A stretch of DNA of 64,000 bases from Bacteroidota bacterium (GCA_029557895.1 JAKQHT010000025.1:62001-126000); one strand, 5' to 3'; positions 25,570-33,299 are shown, numbered from the stretch's first letter. Numbers and translations: made by a program. The notes: a model not told the origin generated them from the sequence alone.

Positions 25570-25597
25570 GACACCAAAAGTGATTATTTTTAGTGTC
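25570..25597. terminator. hairpin between convergent E1 and GHMP kinase genes
   Basis: GACAC at 25570-25574 pairs with GTGTC at 25593-25597, and the A/T-rich inner arms extend the stem to about 14 bp with one mismatch and G-T wobbles. It sits at the meeting point of two convergent genes and overlaps the kinase stop. It lacks a long T-run, so its strength is uncertain. Confidence 0.45.
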
Positions 25598-26540
25598 CCA
25601 AATCCGAATACTTCAATACGGTATTAAACCCCTTTTCTTTAAAATAGCCTGAAGGATCGTTTTTTGAAGTGACCAATATAAAATCTCCGCCCCAAGCCCC
25701 TAGACTTTTGATGCTTCCATCAAAATTGGGGAACAGTCGTTCCTTGATTGGTTTTTGATGGATGATTTTTGAAATGATACTTTCATGGCTATCTATAAGT
25801 GCCCGAAATTCAATTAAATCGGTACAACGACCAATTTTTTTGGTAATCGAAGTGATCTCTGATATTTCTTGTGACAAATCCGAATTATTGTTTCTGTAAT
25901 TGGCTATGGCTTCTCTGCTGTTTTGCTTTTTGTTCAGATAGACAAAGTACAGGCAATCCTTAAAAGGAGGACAAAATGCTATTTCTTCAACGGTTGGTTT
26001 GCCATGGATCAATTGGAAAAGAATTGGTGCATTGTGCTGGGCACAGGCAATGTCGTATCCACTTCCGCCGAAGGTTTTTTCGAGTAATTGATATGGGTCA
26101 ACTTGGGCCCAAGATGCAATATTGTTTATCAATGTTGATGAAGTGCCAAGTCCCCAATTGTTTGGAAAATCCAATTGTGTGGTTACTCGCAATCCAATTT
26201 TGGAGTCAATATATTGGGCCAAAAACGATTCATTGATTTGATTGGCTGTAGTCAATATTTGCAGCAGGGTTTTGCCCACATCGTTTAAGCGTGATTTTCC
26301 GTAATGGCCCATGGAGCCATTAAATACAGAAGGCAAAAGGATTTCACTAAAATCAAATGTTTCCTCGAACCAAATTCTGCCTTTTTCATCAAAACTTTTC
26401 CATATTAGTTTGTTTTCGTCATGTGGTTCAACCATTAGCGACTGCCCGGGTTTGGTGGGTAAAGCAAGGGATAGTGCACCGTCCAGTACAAGGTATTCGG
26501 CGGTAATCAAAAGTTTTCCGTTGCTGTGGAAGTTGGGCAT
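25590..26540 (-). CDS. GYDIA-type GHMP kinase
   Basis: This is a small-molecule kinase of the galactokinase/homoserine/mevalonate/phosphomevalonate superfamily. I start it at the ATG of MPNFHSNGKLLITAEY, 18 codons inside the ORF-track start, giving 316 residues. It has the ATP loop NNWGLGTSSTLINN and the GSGYDIACAQHNAP segment that names the GYDIA subgroup in Bacteroidetes. A role in mevalonate-dependent isoprenoid synthesis is likely from the superfamily and from HMG-CoA reductase elsewhere in the window; the exact substrate is unproven. It follows paaG by only 10 bp, so it is probably transcribed from the paa operon. Confidence 0.88.
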   Translation of the reverse strand: MPNFHSNGKLLITAEYLVLDGALSLALPTKPGQSLMVEPHDENKLIWKSFDEKGRIWFEETFDFSEILLPSVFNGSMGHYGKSRLNDVGKTLLQILTTANQINESFLAQYIDSKIGLRVTTQLDFPNNWGLGTSSTLINNIASWAQVDPYQLLEKTFGGSGYDIACAQHNAPILFQLIHGKPTVEEIAFCPPFKDCLYFVYLNKKQNSREAIANYRNNNSDLSQEISEITSITKKIGRCTDLIEFRALIDSHESIISKIIHQKPIKERLFPNFDGSIKSLGAWGGDFILVTSKNDPSGYFKEKGFNTVLKYSDLGH

Positions 26541-26550
26541 CAGTGATAAA

Positions 26551-27333
26551 TTATTGACCTTTAAAATTGGGCATTCTTTTCTCCACAAATGCATTGACGC
26601 CTTCGCTGTAATCGTCGGTTTGGGCGGATTCGATTTGGTATTTTGATTCTAATGCCAATTGCGCTTCCAAGGTATTGTTCAGCGATGCATTGAATGCTTT
26701 TTTTGTCAAAGCCAGTGCTTTTGTAGGCATTTGGGATAAAGTTACTGCAATGATTTTTGCTTCATCCATAAAATCTTGAGGTGAAAAAACTTTGTAGATC
26801 ATCCCCATTTTTTCGGCGTCTTGAGCAGAAATTTTATCTCCCAACATTGCCAATGCCGATGCTTTTTGAAAACCTATCAATCTTGGTAAAAAGAACGTTC
26901 CGCCGCTGTCGGGAATAAGCCCGATTTTACTAAACGCCTGAATGAACGTTGCCGTTTCTGAAGCCACCACCACATCGCACGCCAAGGCGATATTGGCACC
27001 GGCACCGGCGGCCACACCGTTTATGGCTGAGATTATGGGTTTTTCGATGTTTCTTATTCGTGAAATAATCGGGTTGTAATGCTCGTCCAAAATAGTTTTG
27101 AACCCTGGGTTCAGTTCGGGGCTTGTCACTTCTCTTAAATCCTGACCGGCACAAAAAGCTTTTCCGTTTCCGGTGAGTAAAATGGCGCGCACTTTATCGT
27201 TTGAGGCGCTATCGTCCAAGGTTTTTTGTAGTGCCAAAGCCATTTCGCGGTTAAAACTGTTGAAAACCTCTGGGCGGTTGAGGGTAATGATGGCAAGGTT
27301 GTTTTCTATTTTTAATAAGATACTTTCGGTCAT
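26551..27333 (-). CDS. paaG: PaaG ring-epoxide isomerase (crotonase family)
   Basis: PaaG converts the 1,2-epoxide of phenylacetyl-CoA to oxepin-CoA. The 260-residue crotonase domain has GKAFCAGQDLREV and ISAINGVAAGAGANIALACD, which form the oxyanion hole. The segment FSKIGLIPDSGGTFFLPRLI, with Asp in place of the second catalytic Glu, is typical of PaaG/PaaB isomerases. The frame starts with ATG at MTESILLKIE. It stands between paaD (45 bp upstream) and the GHMP kinase (10 bp downstream) in the minus-strand operon. Confidence 0.92.
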   Translation of the reverse strand: MTESILLKIENNLAIITLNRPEVFNSFNREMALALQKTLDDSASNDKVRAILLTGNGKAFCAGQDLREVTSPELNPGFKTILDEHYNPIISRIRNIEKPIISAINGVAAGAGANIALACDVVVASETATFIQAFSKIGLIPDSGGTFFLPRLIGFQKASALAMLGDKISAQDAEKMGMIYKVFSPQDFMDEAKIIAVTLSQMPTKALALTKKAFNASLNNTLEAQLALESKYQIESAQTDDYSEGVNAFVEKRMPNFKGQ

Positions 27334-27378
27334 ACTTTTTTTTGAATTACTATTTTTATTTCAATGAACTACTTTTAT

Positions 27379-27915
27379 TTACTTTAAACATTTAAAATAT
27401 TCAAAAGGTTCCAAACAATCATTGCATTGAAATTGTGCCTTGCAAGCTGTCGAGCCAAATTGACTTACCAATTTTGTATTGGTGCTTCCGCAGTTGGTGC
27501 ATTTTACTATTTTTTCATTGCCCAACAGTGCTTTTTTGTCGGATATAACATCGAGCGGTGGCGCGATACCGTACTTTTCCAATGCTTTTCTGCCTTCTTC
27601 GTTAATCATGTCGCTTGTCCATGCGGGCGATAAAACCAACTCAACGTCTGCTGTGTAACCTGCTTTTTTTAAAGCCGATTTGATGTCGTCTCCTATCACA
27701 TCCATAGCCGGACATCCACTGTATGTAGGTGTAATTTGAACTTTTATCATCCCGTTTTCAACCACTGCCGAGCGCACAACTCCCATATCCATGATGGACA
27801 ACACCGGAATTTCGGGGTCTGAAATGGATTGTAAAATAGACAGCACAGTGCTATCTAACTGCCCCAAAGGTGAAGCACTCTTGCCCGAACTTAATATGTT
27901 GTTATTTTCCGTCAT
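27379..27915 (-). CDS. paaD: PaaD, Fe-S maturation factor of phenylacetyl-CoA epoxidase
   Basis: PaaD is needed for an active PaaABCE epoxidase and is thought to help its iron-sulfur assembly. Residues about 20-110 are a MIP18/DUF59 domain (SDPEIPVLSIMDMGVVR; TPTYSGCPAMDVI with the conserved Cys). The C terminus carries two CxxC pairs, CTNCGS and CNDCLEPF, forming a probable zinc ribbon. The 178-residue length fits. It lies between paaC and paaG in order paaE-A-B-C-D-G. Confidence 0.95.
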   Translation of the reverse strand: MTENNNILSSGKSASPLGQLDSTVLSILQSISDPEIPVLSIMDMGVVRSAVVENGMIKVQITPTYSGCPAMDVIGDDIKSALKKAGYTADVELVLSPAWTSDMINEEGRKALEKYGIAPPLDVISDKKALLGNEKIVKCTNCGSTNTKLVSQFGSTACKAQFQCNDCLEPFEYFKCLK

Positions 27916-27920
27916 ATAGT

Positions 27921-27943
27921 TTCCTCTTTTTGGGAGGATTTAA
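27921..27943 (-). repeat. palindromic repeat copy before paaD
   Basis: TTCCTCTTTTTGGGAGGATT forms a CCTC/GAGG hairpin. On the minus strand it reads AAATCCTCCCAAAAAGAGG, resembling the copies at 21089 and 22096. It fills the 35-bp gap between paaC and paaD. Confidence 0.5.
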
Positions 27944-27950
27944 GTGGACT

Positions 27951-28703
27951 TTACCATTCCATATTTGGATAAGTGCGTTGCATAAACTGCATATCGTTGA
28001 GCAAATAGCCTAAATGCTCGGTATGGATGCCGTGTTTTCCTCCTTTTTGAAAATAGGCGGTTTCTGGTATTGCGATGGCGGCTTCTTCCAAAATGCTTTT
28101 AACTTGCTCATAATATGTGTTTTTCAGCTTTGTCACATCAACTCCTATGCCTTCTTTTACCATAGCTATATCGTCTTCGGTTTGGTGGAACAACTCATCG
28201 GTGTAAACCCATAAATCATCAACGGCATTTTGCACTCTACGGTTGCTTTCTTCTGTGCCGTCACCAAGACGTTTTATCCAATCTGACGAAAAACGTCGGT
28301 GGTAGCTCACTTCTTTAACAGATTTTGCCGCAATGGCAGAAAGTGTCAAATCTTTGCTTTTTTGTAATTCCTGTAAAAACAGCAAATGGTACATGTCAAA
28401 CAAAAATTGGCGCACGATGGTGTAGGCGAAATCAGTATTGGGTTGTTCTACGAGCAGTACATTGCGGTATTCATGCTCTTTGCGAAGAAAAGCGATACTG
28501 TCCTCGGTGGCGTTGTTGCCCATCAATTTTGCGGCATATTGGTAATAGCTTCGTACTTGCCCAAACAAATCGAGCGAGATGTTGGTAAGGGCGATATCGG
28601 TTTCCAGATTGGGTCCGTGACCGCATAATTCGCCAAGTCGCTGTGCGAGAATCAAGGAGTTGTCGGCAACTAATAAAATATATTTGTATTGGTTTTCTTT
28701 CAT
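27951..28703 (-). CDS. paaC: PaaC, structural subunit of phenylacetyl-CoA epoxidase
   Basis: PaaC pairs with PaaA in the epoxidase core. It has a ferritin-like four-helix fold but no longer binds iron. The 250 residues include DNSLILAQRLGELCGHGPN, ETDIALTNISLDLFGQVRSY and VKEVSYHRRFSSDWIKRLGD, all typical. The C terminus GKHGIHTEHLGYLLNDMQFM matches the family. It starts with ATG at MKENQYKYIL. A 476-bp gap with a pseudogene and repeats separates it from paaB, which is unusual for this operon. Confidence 0.95.
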   Translation of the reverse strand: MKENQYKYILLVADNSLILAQRLGELCGHGPNLETDIALTNISLDLFGQVRSYYQYAAKLMGNNATEDSIAFLRKEHEYRNVLLVEQPNTDFAYTIVRQFLFDMYHLLFLQELQKSKDLTLSAIAAKSVKEVSYHRRFSSDWIKRLGDGTEESNRRVQNAVDDLWVYTDELFHQTEDDIAMVKEGIGVDVTKLKNTYYEQVKSILEEAAIAIPETAYFQKGGKHGIHTEHLGYLLNDMQFMQRTYPNMEW

Positions 28704-28705
28704 TT

Positions 28706-28740
28706 TAAATTGAAAATGAAGTTGAAAATGAAGTTGAAAA
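28706..28740 (-). repeat. TTGAA-type tandem repeat before paaC
   Basis: Two copies of GAAAATGAAGTTGAAAA-type units followed by CAGAAT lie just upstream of paaC. They mirror the copy before paaJ (14897-14928). Similar TTCAA units flank the four-helix-bundle pseudogene on its other side (29155-29178). Confidence 0.65.
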
Positions 28741-28791
28741 ACAGAATCTTATATTTGATTTCTGTCTCAAGTTCAATTTCAAGTTAGTTAT

Positions 28792-29143
28792 TTATTTGAT
28801 GTTTTTAATTCTTGTGACTATAATTCTAATAAGTTGTTCATTTTTATCTTTAAGTGGCAGCAAATTTTCATTTGAAATTAATTTTGCCTTTGCTTGAATA
28901 TTGAGGTTTCGTTGACGTTCTCGTAATTCTTTCAAACAAATTCTCAATTTATTAATTTTATCTTTATCGGTTCCCGCACCTAAATACTTCACCGTAATTT
29001 AAAGCTGACGAACAAGAAGAGCGCATGAGTTGGTTTGCCAAATAATCCGCTGCGAAAGATAACGGTTTTGTATCGTATATCAGAATAATAGAAGCTGCAA
29101 AATCTTCCAAACGCTCACACAAATCATATTTATTGTCACTCAC
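28792..29143 (-). pseudogene. frameshifted four-helix-bundle protein gene (TIGR02436-like)
   Basis: On the minus strand a GTG-started frame encodes LEDFAASIILIYDTKPLS and YLANQLMRSSCSSALNYGE, the first half of a four-helix-bundle protein (S23/23S rRNA IVS-like). A frameshift after NYGE moves to the frame of the ORF 28792-28992, which gives GTDKDKINKLRICLKELRER and LISNENLLPLKDKNEQLI, the second half. Joined, the pieces give a typical 115-residue member. The gene is therefore broken by a small indel near 28990. Such genes are often dispersed in Bacteroidetes. It sits between paaB and paaC. Confidence 0.8.
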
Positions 29144-29179
29144 AATAGCACCATTTCAAGTTCAAATTCAATTTCAATT

Positions 29180-29464
29180 TTACATGTGTTTTACTTCATC
29201 GGGCAGGTCATAAAAAGTAGGGTGCCGATATACTTTGTCTTTTGCCGGCTCAAAAAGTTCGCCGTTGTGCTCCGGATTTGAAGCCGTGATGTGTTTTGAC
29301 TCTACAACCCAAATGCTTACACCTTCATTGCGGCGCGTGTAAACATCGCGAGCGTTTTCGAGTGCCATTTCGGCATCGGCAGCATGAAGACTGCCAAAGT
29401 GCCGATGCTCTAATCCATTTTTGCTTCTTACGAAGACTTCCCATAGTGGCCAGTTTTTTTTCAT
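29180..29464 (-). CDS. paaB: PaaB, small subunit of phenylacetyl-CoA epoxidase
   Basis: PaaB bridges the PaaAC subcomplexes of the ring-epoxidising monooxygenase. The 94-residue protein has WPLWEVFVRSKNGLEHRHFG, then SLHAADAEMALENARDVYTR and a VSIWVVESKHITAS stretch, all characteristic. The length matches the family (about 95). It starts with ATG at MKKNWPLWEV. Both flanking gaps in the operon hold repeats and debris, unlike the tight paaABCDE operons of proteobacteria. Confidence 0.96.
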   Translation of the reverse strand: MKKNWPLWEVFVRSKNGLEHRHFGSLHAADAEMALENARDVYTRRNEGVSIWVVESKHITASNPEHNGELFEPAKDKVYRHPTFYDLPDEVKHM

Positions 29465-29585
29465 GTTAATTAGTATTGAGTAGTTGGTATTGAGTATTGA
29501 GAAAACTCAACCTTCCTTTTTATTTTTCTAAATGTTTTATTAGTCCGAAACTCATTTTTTGAACTTCTATGACTTCTTTTGTGTT

Positions 29586-29750
29586 TTATTTTGATGTAGC
29601 CAATTGCTCGGTTGGGTAATACTCTGCTACCAATCTTTCAGCAAATTCACCAACTTCATTAGCTATTCCGTCCATTGCTTTTGCAGGCAATGAACTTGCA
29701 TTACTCTGATTTTTCCAAAGACTTGTCAGAAAGTTAAAATCTATTTTCAT
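29586..29750 (-). CDS. possible 54-residue protein between paaB and paaA
   Basis: This ORF is below the track cutoff. It starts with ATG and encodes MKIDFNFLTSLWKNQSNASS, then KAMDGIANEVGEFAERLVAE, ending ATSK. The composition looks protein-like. After its stop the same frame continues with EVQKMSFGLIKHLEK and a second stop, which resembles the C terminus of some four-helix-bundle proteins. It may therefore be a decayed gene rather than a small active one. The rest of the 325-bp gap is TATTGAG-type repeats. Confidence 0.35.
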   Translation of the reverse strand: MKIDFNFLTSLWKNQSNASSLPAKAMDGIANEVGEFAERLVAEYYPTEQLATSK

Positions 29751-29790
29751 TCTGTTTTATTCTTTAGTGATATCATCCCATTGCTCATTG

Positions 29791-30741
29791 CTAACTACTC
29801 AATGCTGCCCGTTGCTGCTTCTCCGCATAGGCAATTGCGGCATCACGTACCCATTCGCCACGTTCCCAGGCACCAACTCTGGCTTTCATGCGCTCTTTGT
29901 TGCATGGGCCGTGACCTTTGACAACTTGCCAAAATTCATTCCAATCAATCTCGCCAAAATCATAGCTTTTGCGCTCTGCGTTCCATTTTAAATCAGGGTC
30001 CGGAATGGTCAATCCTATTAATTCTGCCTGTGGTACGGTTTGGTCAACAAATTGCTGGCGCAACTCGTCATTGGTTTTGCGTTTCAATTTCCATTTCATG
30101 GATTGTTCGGTATGGACAGATTCGGCATCGGTAGGTCCAAACATCATCAAGCTTGGCCACCACCAACGGTTGAGCGCATCTTGTGCCATTGCTTTTTGTT
30201 CGGGTGTGCCGTTTGCCAGTTTTATCATAATTTCATAACCTTGTCGCTGATGGAAACTTTCTTCTTTACAAACCCGAATCATCGCTCTGGCATACGGTCC
30301 GTAAGACGTGTTGCACAACGGTACTTGGTTGATGATTGCCGCGCCGTCAACAAGCCAGCCTATGGCGCCCATATCTGCCCAAGTGAGTGTAGGGTAGTTG
30401 AAAATACTTGAATATTTGGCCTTGCCGGTATGCAGTTGCTCGTAAAGTTCGTCACGGGAAATGCCAAGTGTTTCGCAAGCACTGTACAGGTATAATCCGT
30501 GACCGGCTTCGTCCTGAACTTTTGCCAACAAGGCTACTTTGCGGCGCAACGATGGCGCGCGGGTTATCCAATTGCCTTCGGGTAACATCCCCACAATTTC
30601 AGAATGGGCATGTTGTGAAATTTGACGGATATGGGTCTGACGGTATTTTTCGGGCATCCAGTCTTTGGGCTCGATTTTTTCGTCTCTTGCTATTCTTGCT
30701 TCAAATTCTGCTTCGAGGCTTTTTATTTCTTTTTCGCTCAT
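29791..30741 (-). CDS. paaA: PaaA, catalytic subunit of phenylacetyl-CoA 1,2-epoxidase
   Basis: PaaA holds the di-iron centre that epoxidises the aromatic ring of phenylacetyl-CoA with O2. Likely ligands are Glu48 (HAHSEIVGM), Glu78 and His81 ([11 protein letters not shown]), and Glu160 and His163 ([12 protein letters not shown]). The 316-residue length is normal. The N terminus [17 protein letters not shown] precedes the conserved [17 protein letters not shown]. The last residues AALSS and the stop come from a TATTGAG-like repeat at the 3' end. It lies after paaE in the operon, an order different from E. coli paaABCDE. Confidence 0.97.
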   Translation of the reverse strand: MSEKEIKSLEAEFEARIARDEKIEPKDWMPEKYRQTHIRQISQHAHSEIVGMLPEGNWITRAPSLRRKVALLAKVQDEAGHGLYLYSACETLGISRDELYEQLHTGKAKYSSIFNYPTLTWADMGAIGWLVDGAAIINQVPLCNTSYGPYARAMIRVCKEESFHQRQGYEIMIKLANGTPEQKAMAQDALNRWWWPSLMMFGPTDAESVHTEQSMKWKLKRKTNDELRQQFVDQTVPQAELIGLTIPDPDLKWNAERKSYDFGEIDWNEFWQVVKGHGPCNKERMKARVGAWERGEWVRDAAIAYAEKQQRAALSS

Positions 30742-30857
30742 AACTTGGTGTATTGAGTGTTGAAACTATGCTTTTTTCTATCTAATGTTGTGTTTTTCAA
30801 ACCTTGCAAAAAGTGTGATTTTGCTTTTTTACCGCTAGATTTCGCTTCGTGGAGATT

Positions 30858-31931
30858 TTACACATCAAAATCCACCACCACTTTTTCGCTTGTTGGCACT
30901 GATTGACAGCTTAATACAAAATTTTGAGCTACTTCCTTTTCTTCAAGGGCGTAGTTGATTTTCATTTGTACCGAGCCTTCAACAACCTTGCATTTGCAGG
31001 TACTGCACACGCCGCCCTTGCAGGCAAAAGGCAAATCGGCACCGGCAGCCAATGCGGCATCCAAAATGTTGTCGTAATCGCTTTCCATAACAAAATGGAA
31101 TTCTTTGCCGCCGTCAATAATCGTAACTTCTGTTCCCTCAACTTTTTGCTCCATAATTTGGGCAATTCTTTGAGAAGATGCATCGGTATCGCCCAAAAAA
31201 AACAGTTCGTAATGAATTTTTTCTTTTGGCATTCCTGCGGCGTGCAACTCGTCACGGATCAGGAAAATCATATCTTTCGGGCCGCAAATAAAACAATGTG
31301 CCGTATCTTCTATATCAATAAAGGTTTTGGTCAGTATTTGGAGTTTTTGTTTGTCAAACCTACCGTTCAAAAACGGAATATCTCGCTGTTCTTTGGTTAA
31401 AAAATAAAACACTTGAAATCGTCCAAAAAACTGATTTTTAAGTTGTTCTATTTCTTCTTTAAAGATAATGGATTTTATGGTCCTATTCAAGTAAAACAGT
31501 TTAAAAGTGCTGTTTGGCTCTCTTTGCAAATGGGTTTTTATAATGGAAAGTATTGGCGTGATACCACTTCCTGCCGCAAACGCAATATGGTTTTTGGAAG
31601 TTTCGGGGCTGATGTCTATCCCAAAATGTCCCGACGGTTCCATTACTTCGATAATATCGCCGGCTTTGAGGGTGTTGTTGATGTAGGTTGAAAACAATCC
31701 GCCGGGAATTTGCTTTACAGCTACTTTCCATTGGTTGTCAAACGGACTTGTGCACAGTGAGTATGAGCGTCTTAAGTCTTGCCCGTCAATGATGTGCCTT
31801 AATGTTAAATGTTGTCCTTGTTTAAATTGAAACGTTTTTTTGAGTTCGTCGGGCACATGAAAAGTTACCACCGAGCAATCCTTGGTTTCTTTGTATAAGT
31901 TTGAAACTTTGAGTTTATGAAATTCTGCCAT
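30858..31931 (-). CDS. paaE: PaaE, reductase of phenylacetyl-CoA epoxidase
   Basis: PaaE passes electrons from NADPH to the PaaABC oxygenase. The FAD domain has the RSYS motif at residues 55-58 (DLRRSYSLCTSP), the nucleotide domain has AAGSGITPILSII, and the C-terminal plant-type 2Fe-2S domain has cysteines at 304, 309, 312 and 342 (CKGGVCSTCK and LSCQ). The 357-residue length fits. It is the first gene after the TetR operator, so it leads the minus-strand operon. Confidence 0.96.
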   Translation of the reverse strand: MAEFHKLKVSNLYKETKDCSVVTFHVPDELKKTFQFKQGQHLTLRHIIDGQDLRRSYSLCTSPFDNQWKVAVKQIPGGLFSTYINNTLKAGDIIEVMEPSGHFGIDISPETSKNHIAFAAGSGITPILSIIKTHLQREPNSTFKLFYLNRTIKSIIFKEEIEQLKNQFFGRFQVFYFLTKEQRDIPFLNGRFDKQKLQILTKTFIDIEDTAHCFICGPKDMIFLIRDELHAAGMPKEKIHYELFFLGDTDASSQRIAQIMEQKVEGTEVTIIDGGKEFHFVMESDYDNILDAALAAGADLPFACKGGVCSTCKCKVVEGSVQMKINYALEEKEVAQNFVLSCQSVPTSEKVVVDFDV

Positions 31932-31940
31932 AGATGCCTA

Positions 31941-31967
31941 TTCCCTGCCTTTTCAATAGAAAGGGAA
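31941..31967. repeat. TTCCCT/AGGGAA hairpin in paaE leader
   Basis: TTCCCT at 31941-31946 pairs with AGGGAA at 31962-31967 across a 15-base loop. It lies between the operator and the paaE start and so would be in the 5' leader of the operon mRNA. It may be another C-run/G-run repeat copy. Confidence 0.4.
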
Positions 31968-31987
31968 TTTTTATGATTAGACAATTC

Positions 31988-32020
31988 AACTAACGCTTGT
32001 TAGTTTGATTGACAAATTTA
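31988..32020 (-). promoter_or_regulatory. paaE operon promoter with TetR-type operator
   Basis: On the minus strand TAAATTTG (32020 down to 32013) matches the -7 consensus. Just downstream, about where transcription should begin, lies the perfect inverted repeat AACTAAC GCTT GTTAGTT (31988-32005), 7-bp arms with a 4-bp spacer. Its size fits TetR dimers, and a tetR gene ends 12 bp away. A repressor bound here would block paaE-A-B-C-D-G and the GHMP kinase. No second copy of the palindrome was found before the + arm genes. Confidence 0.7.
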
Positions 32021-32031
32021 CAAAAAATAGT

Positions 32032-32616
32032 TTAGTTTTTACGGCTAATGCCTTGTATCAACACCTTGCTTAAATTATGCGCCAGCTCGTTGGTGTCGAG
32101 TTCTTCTTTTTTTGGTATCCAAAGGTATAGGGAGCGTAAGGTTGACAGTATGGAGAACATAATGATTTCGGGGTTTGCATCGATGAATTCGTTGGATTCG
32201 ATGCCCGCTTTGATGATGTCCATAACATCTTTTTCGTAAGCATTTCGCAATTGTAAATAGTAGTCTAATTGTGATTCGAGATGCATCCAATCGTTATTTA
32301 ACGATGCCATTTGATAGGTGTTTTTGGCAGTAATATCAACGTGCAATAGGACGATTTGATGAAGTTTTTCGAGGTTGCCGCTGTTTGTTGCTTTTATGGT
32401 TTCCATGCCTTTGGTAAACTCTTGAGCAATGGAAATCACGATAGAGTTTAATATATCCTGCTTGGATTGTATGTGATTGTAAAGACTTGCTGCTTTAATG
32501 CCCATTGTTTGGGCGATATCGCGCATGGTCACGGCACTATAGCCTTTTTTCTTAAAAAGTCCTGCGGCGGTTTTTATGATTTCGTCTTTGCGGTTTTCGG
32601 GGTTTGGTTTATTCAA
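32032..32616 (-). CDS. TetR-family regulator of the paa genes
   Basis: This 194-residue protein has a TetR N-terminal helix-turn-helix (KTAAGLFKKKGYSAVTMRDI and KAASLYNHIQSKQ) and a variable C-terminal ligand domain. It is probably a repressor released by phenylacetyl-CoA, by analogy with PaaR regulators, rather than the GntR-like PaaX of E. coli. The start codon is TTG (MNKPNPENRKDE). It is immediately upstream of paaE on the same strand, with the palindromic operator in the 100-bp gap. Ligand and role are inferred from context. Confidence 0.88.
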   Translation of the reverse strand: MNKPNPENRKDEIIKTAAGLFKKKGYSAVTMRDIAQTMGIKAASLYNHIQSKQDILNSIVISIAQEFTKGMETIKATNSGNLEKLHQIVLLHVDITAKNTYQMASLNNDWMHLESQLDYYLQLRNAYEKDVMDIIKAGIESNEFIDANPEIIMFSILSTLRSLYLWIPKKEELDTNELAHNLSKVLIQGISRKN

Positions 32617-32686
32617 AATGATAATGTAATTGCTGCCAAGGTATTAGATGTAAATTTAAGCAAAAAATAAATTCCCGGACAAACTG

Positions 32687-33295
32687 TCACAACTTGATAT
32701 CCTGAAACGCTTCGCTGGCGGTTATGGGCATCTCTTCATATTTTAATGTCCAGCCCAAAGAATTTGTCAAAATATAAAACTTTGACAACTCGCTTAACAA
32801 GCGGTTTTTTGCATTGGATTTCAAATCGGAATTTTCAAGTTTTTTTAGTAGCGTTTTTTTGACAACTTCTTTGATTTCGTTGTAATCTTTGGCTTCGAAC
32901 GGGTTGAAGAAATCGGCTTGAATGTCGTAGTATTCAAATTCGGGGCTTATTTTAATTTCTTCTTTCGGGATGTTTGTGATCCGGACGGTTTTTGAGGCTT
33001 CATCAATGTCGTAGGTTATCAAGCTCAAATCGTACGTCACGGTTACATCGGCATTGACAATGACCAGAGCTTTTTTATTGGAAGTGATGAAATCGCCAAA
33101 AATTGCTTTAGAGTTTTTGTAGGTAAATACTTCGCTGAAATGGCCTTCTGTAACTACCAATTTGCTCACGTTTTTTAGCTGTTCACGTATCAATTCAGAA
33201 CTTTCCCTTACGTCGGATTTTCTATCGGGCACAAGGCGGTAGGCGAAAAGCACGATCAGCACCACTAATACGGCATACAGCACTTTTTTCATCAT
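32687..33295 (-). CDS. DUF4230 membrane-anchored protein
   Basis: This 202-residue protein has one N-terminal membrane helix (VLYAVLVVLIVLFAYRLVP) and an exported domain with VTEGHFSEVFTYKN, VNADVTVTYDLSLI and ISPEFEYYDIQADFFNPF, characteristic of DUF4230. The function of this family is unknown. The gene lies 4 bp after gldC on the same strand and may be the last member of a gldB-gldC operon. Confidence 0.85.
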   Translation of the reverse strand: MMKKVLYAVLVVLIVLFAYRLVPDRKSDVRESSELIREQLKNVSKLVVTEGHFSEVFTYKNSKAIFGDFITSNKKALVIVNADVTVTYDLSLITYDIDEASKTVRITNIPKEEIKISPEFEYYDIQADFFNPFEAKDYNEIKEVVKKTLLKKLENSDLKSNAKNRLLSELSKFYILTNSLGWTLKYEEMPITASEAFQDIKL

Positions 33296-33299
33296 CGGA

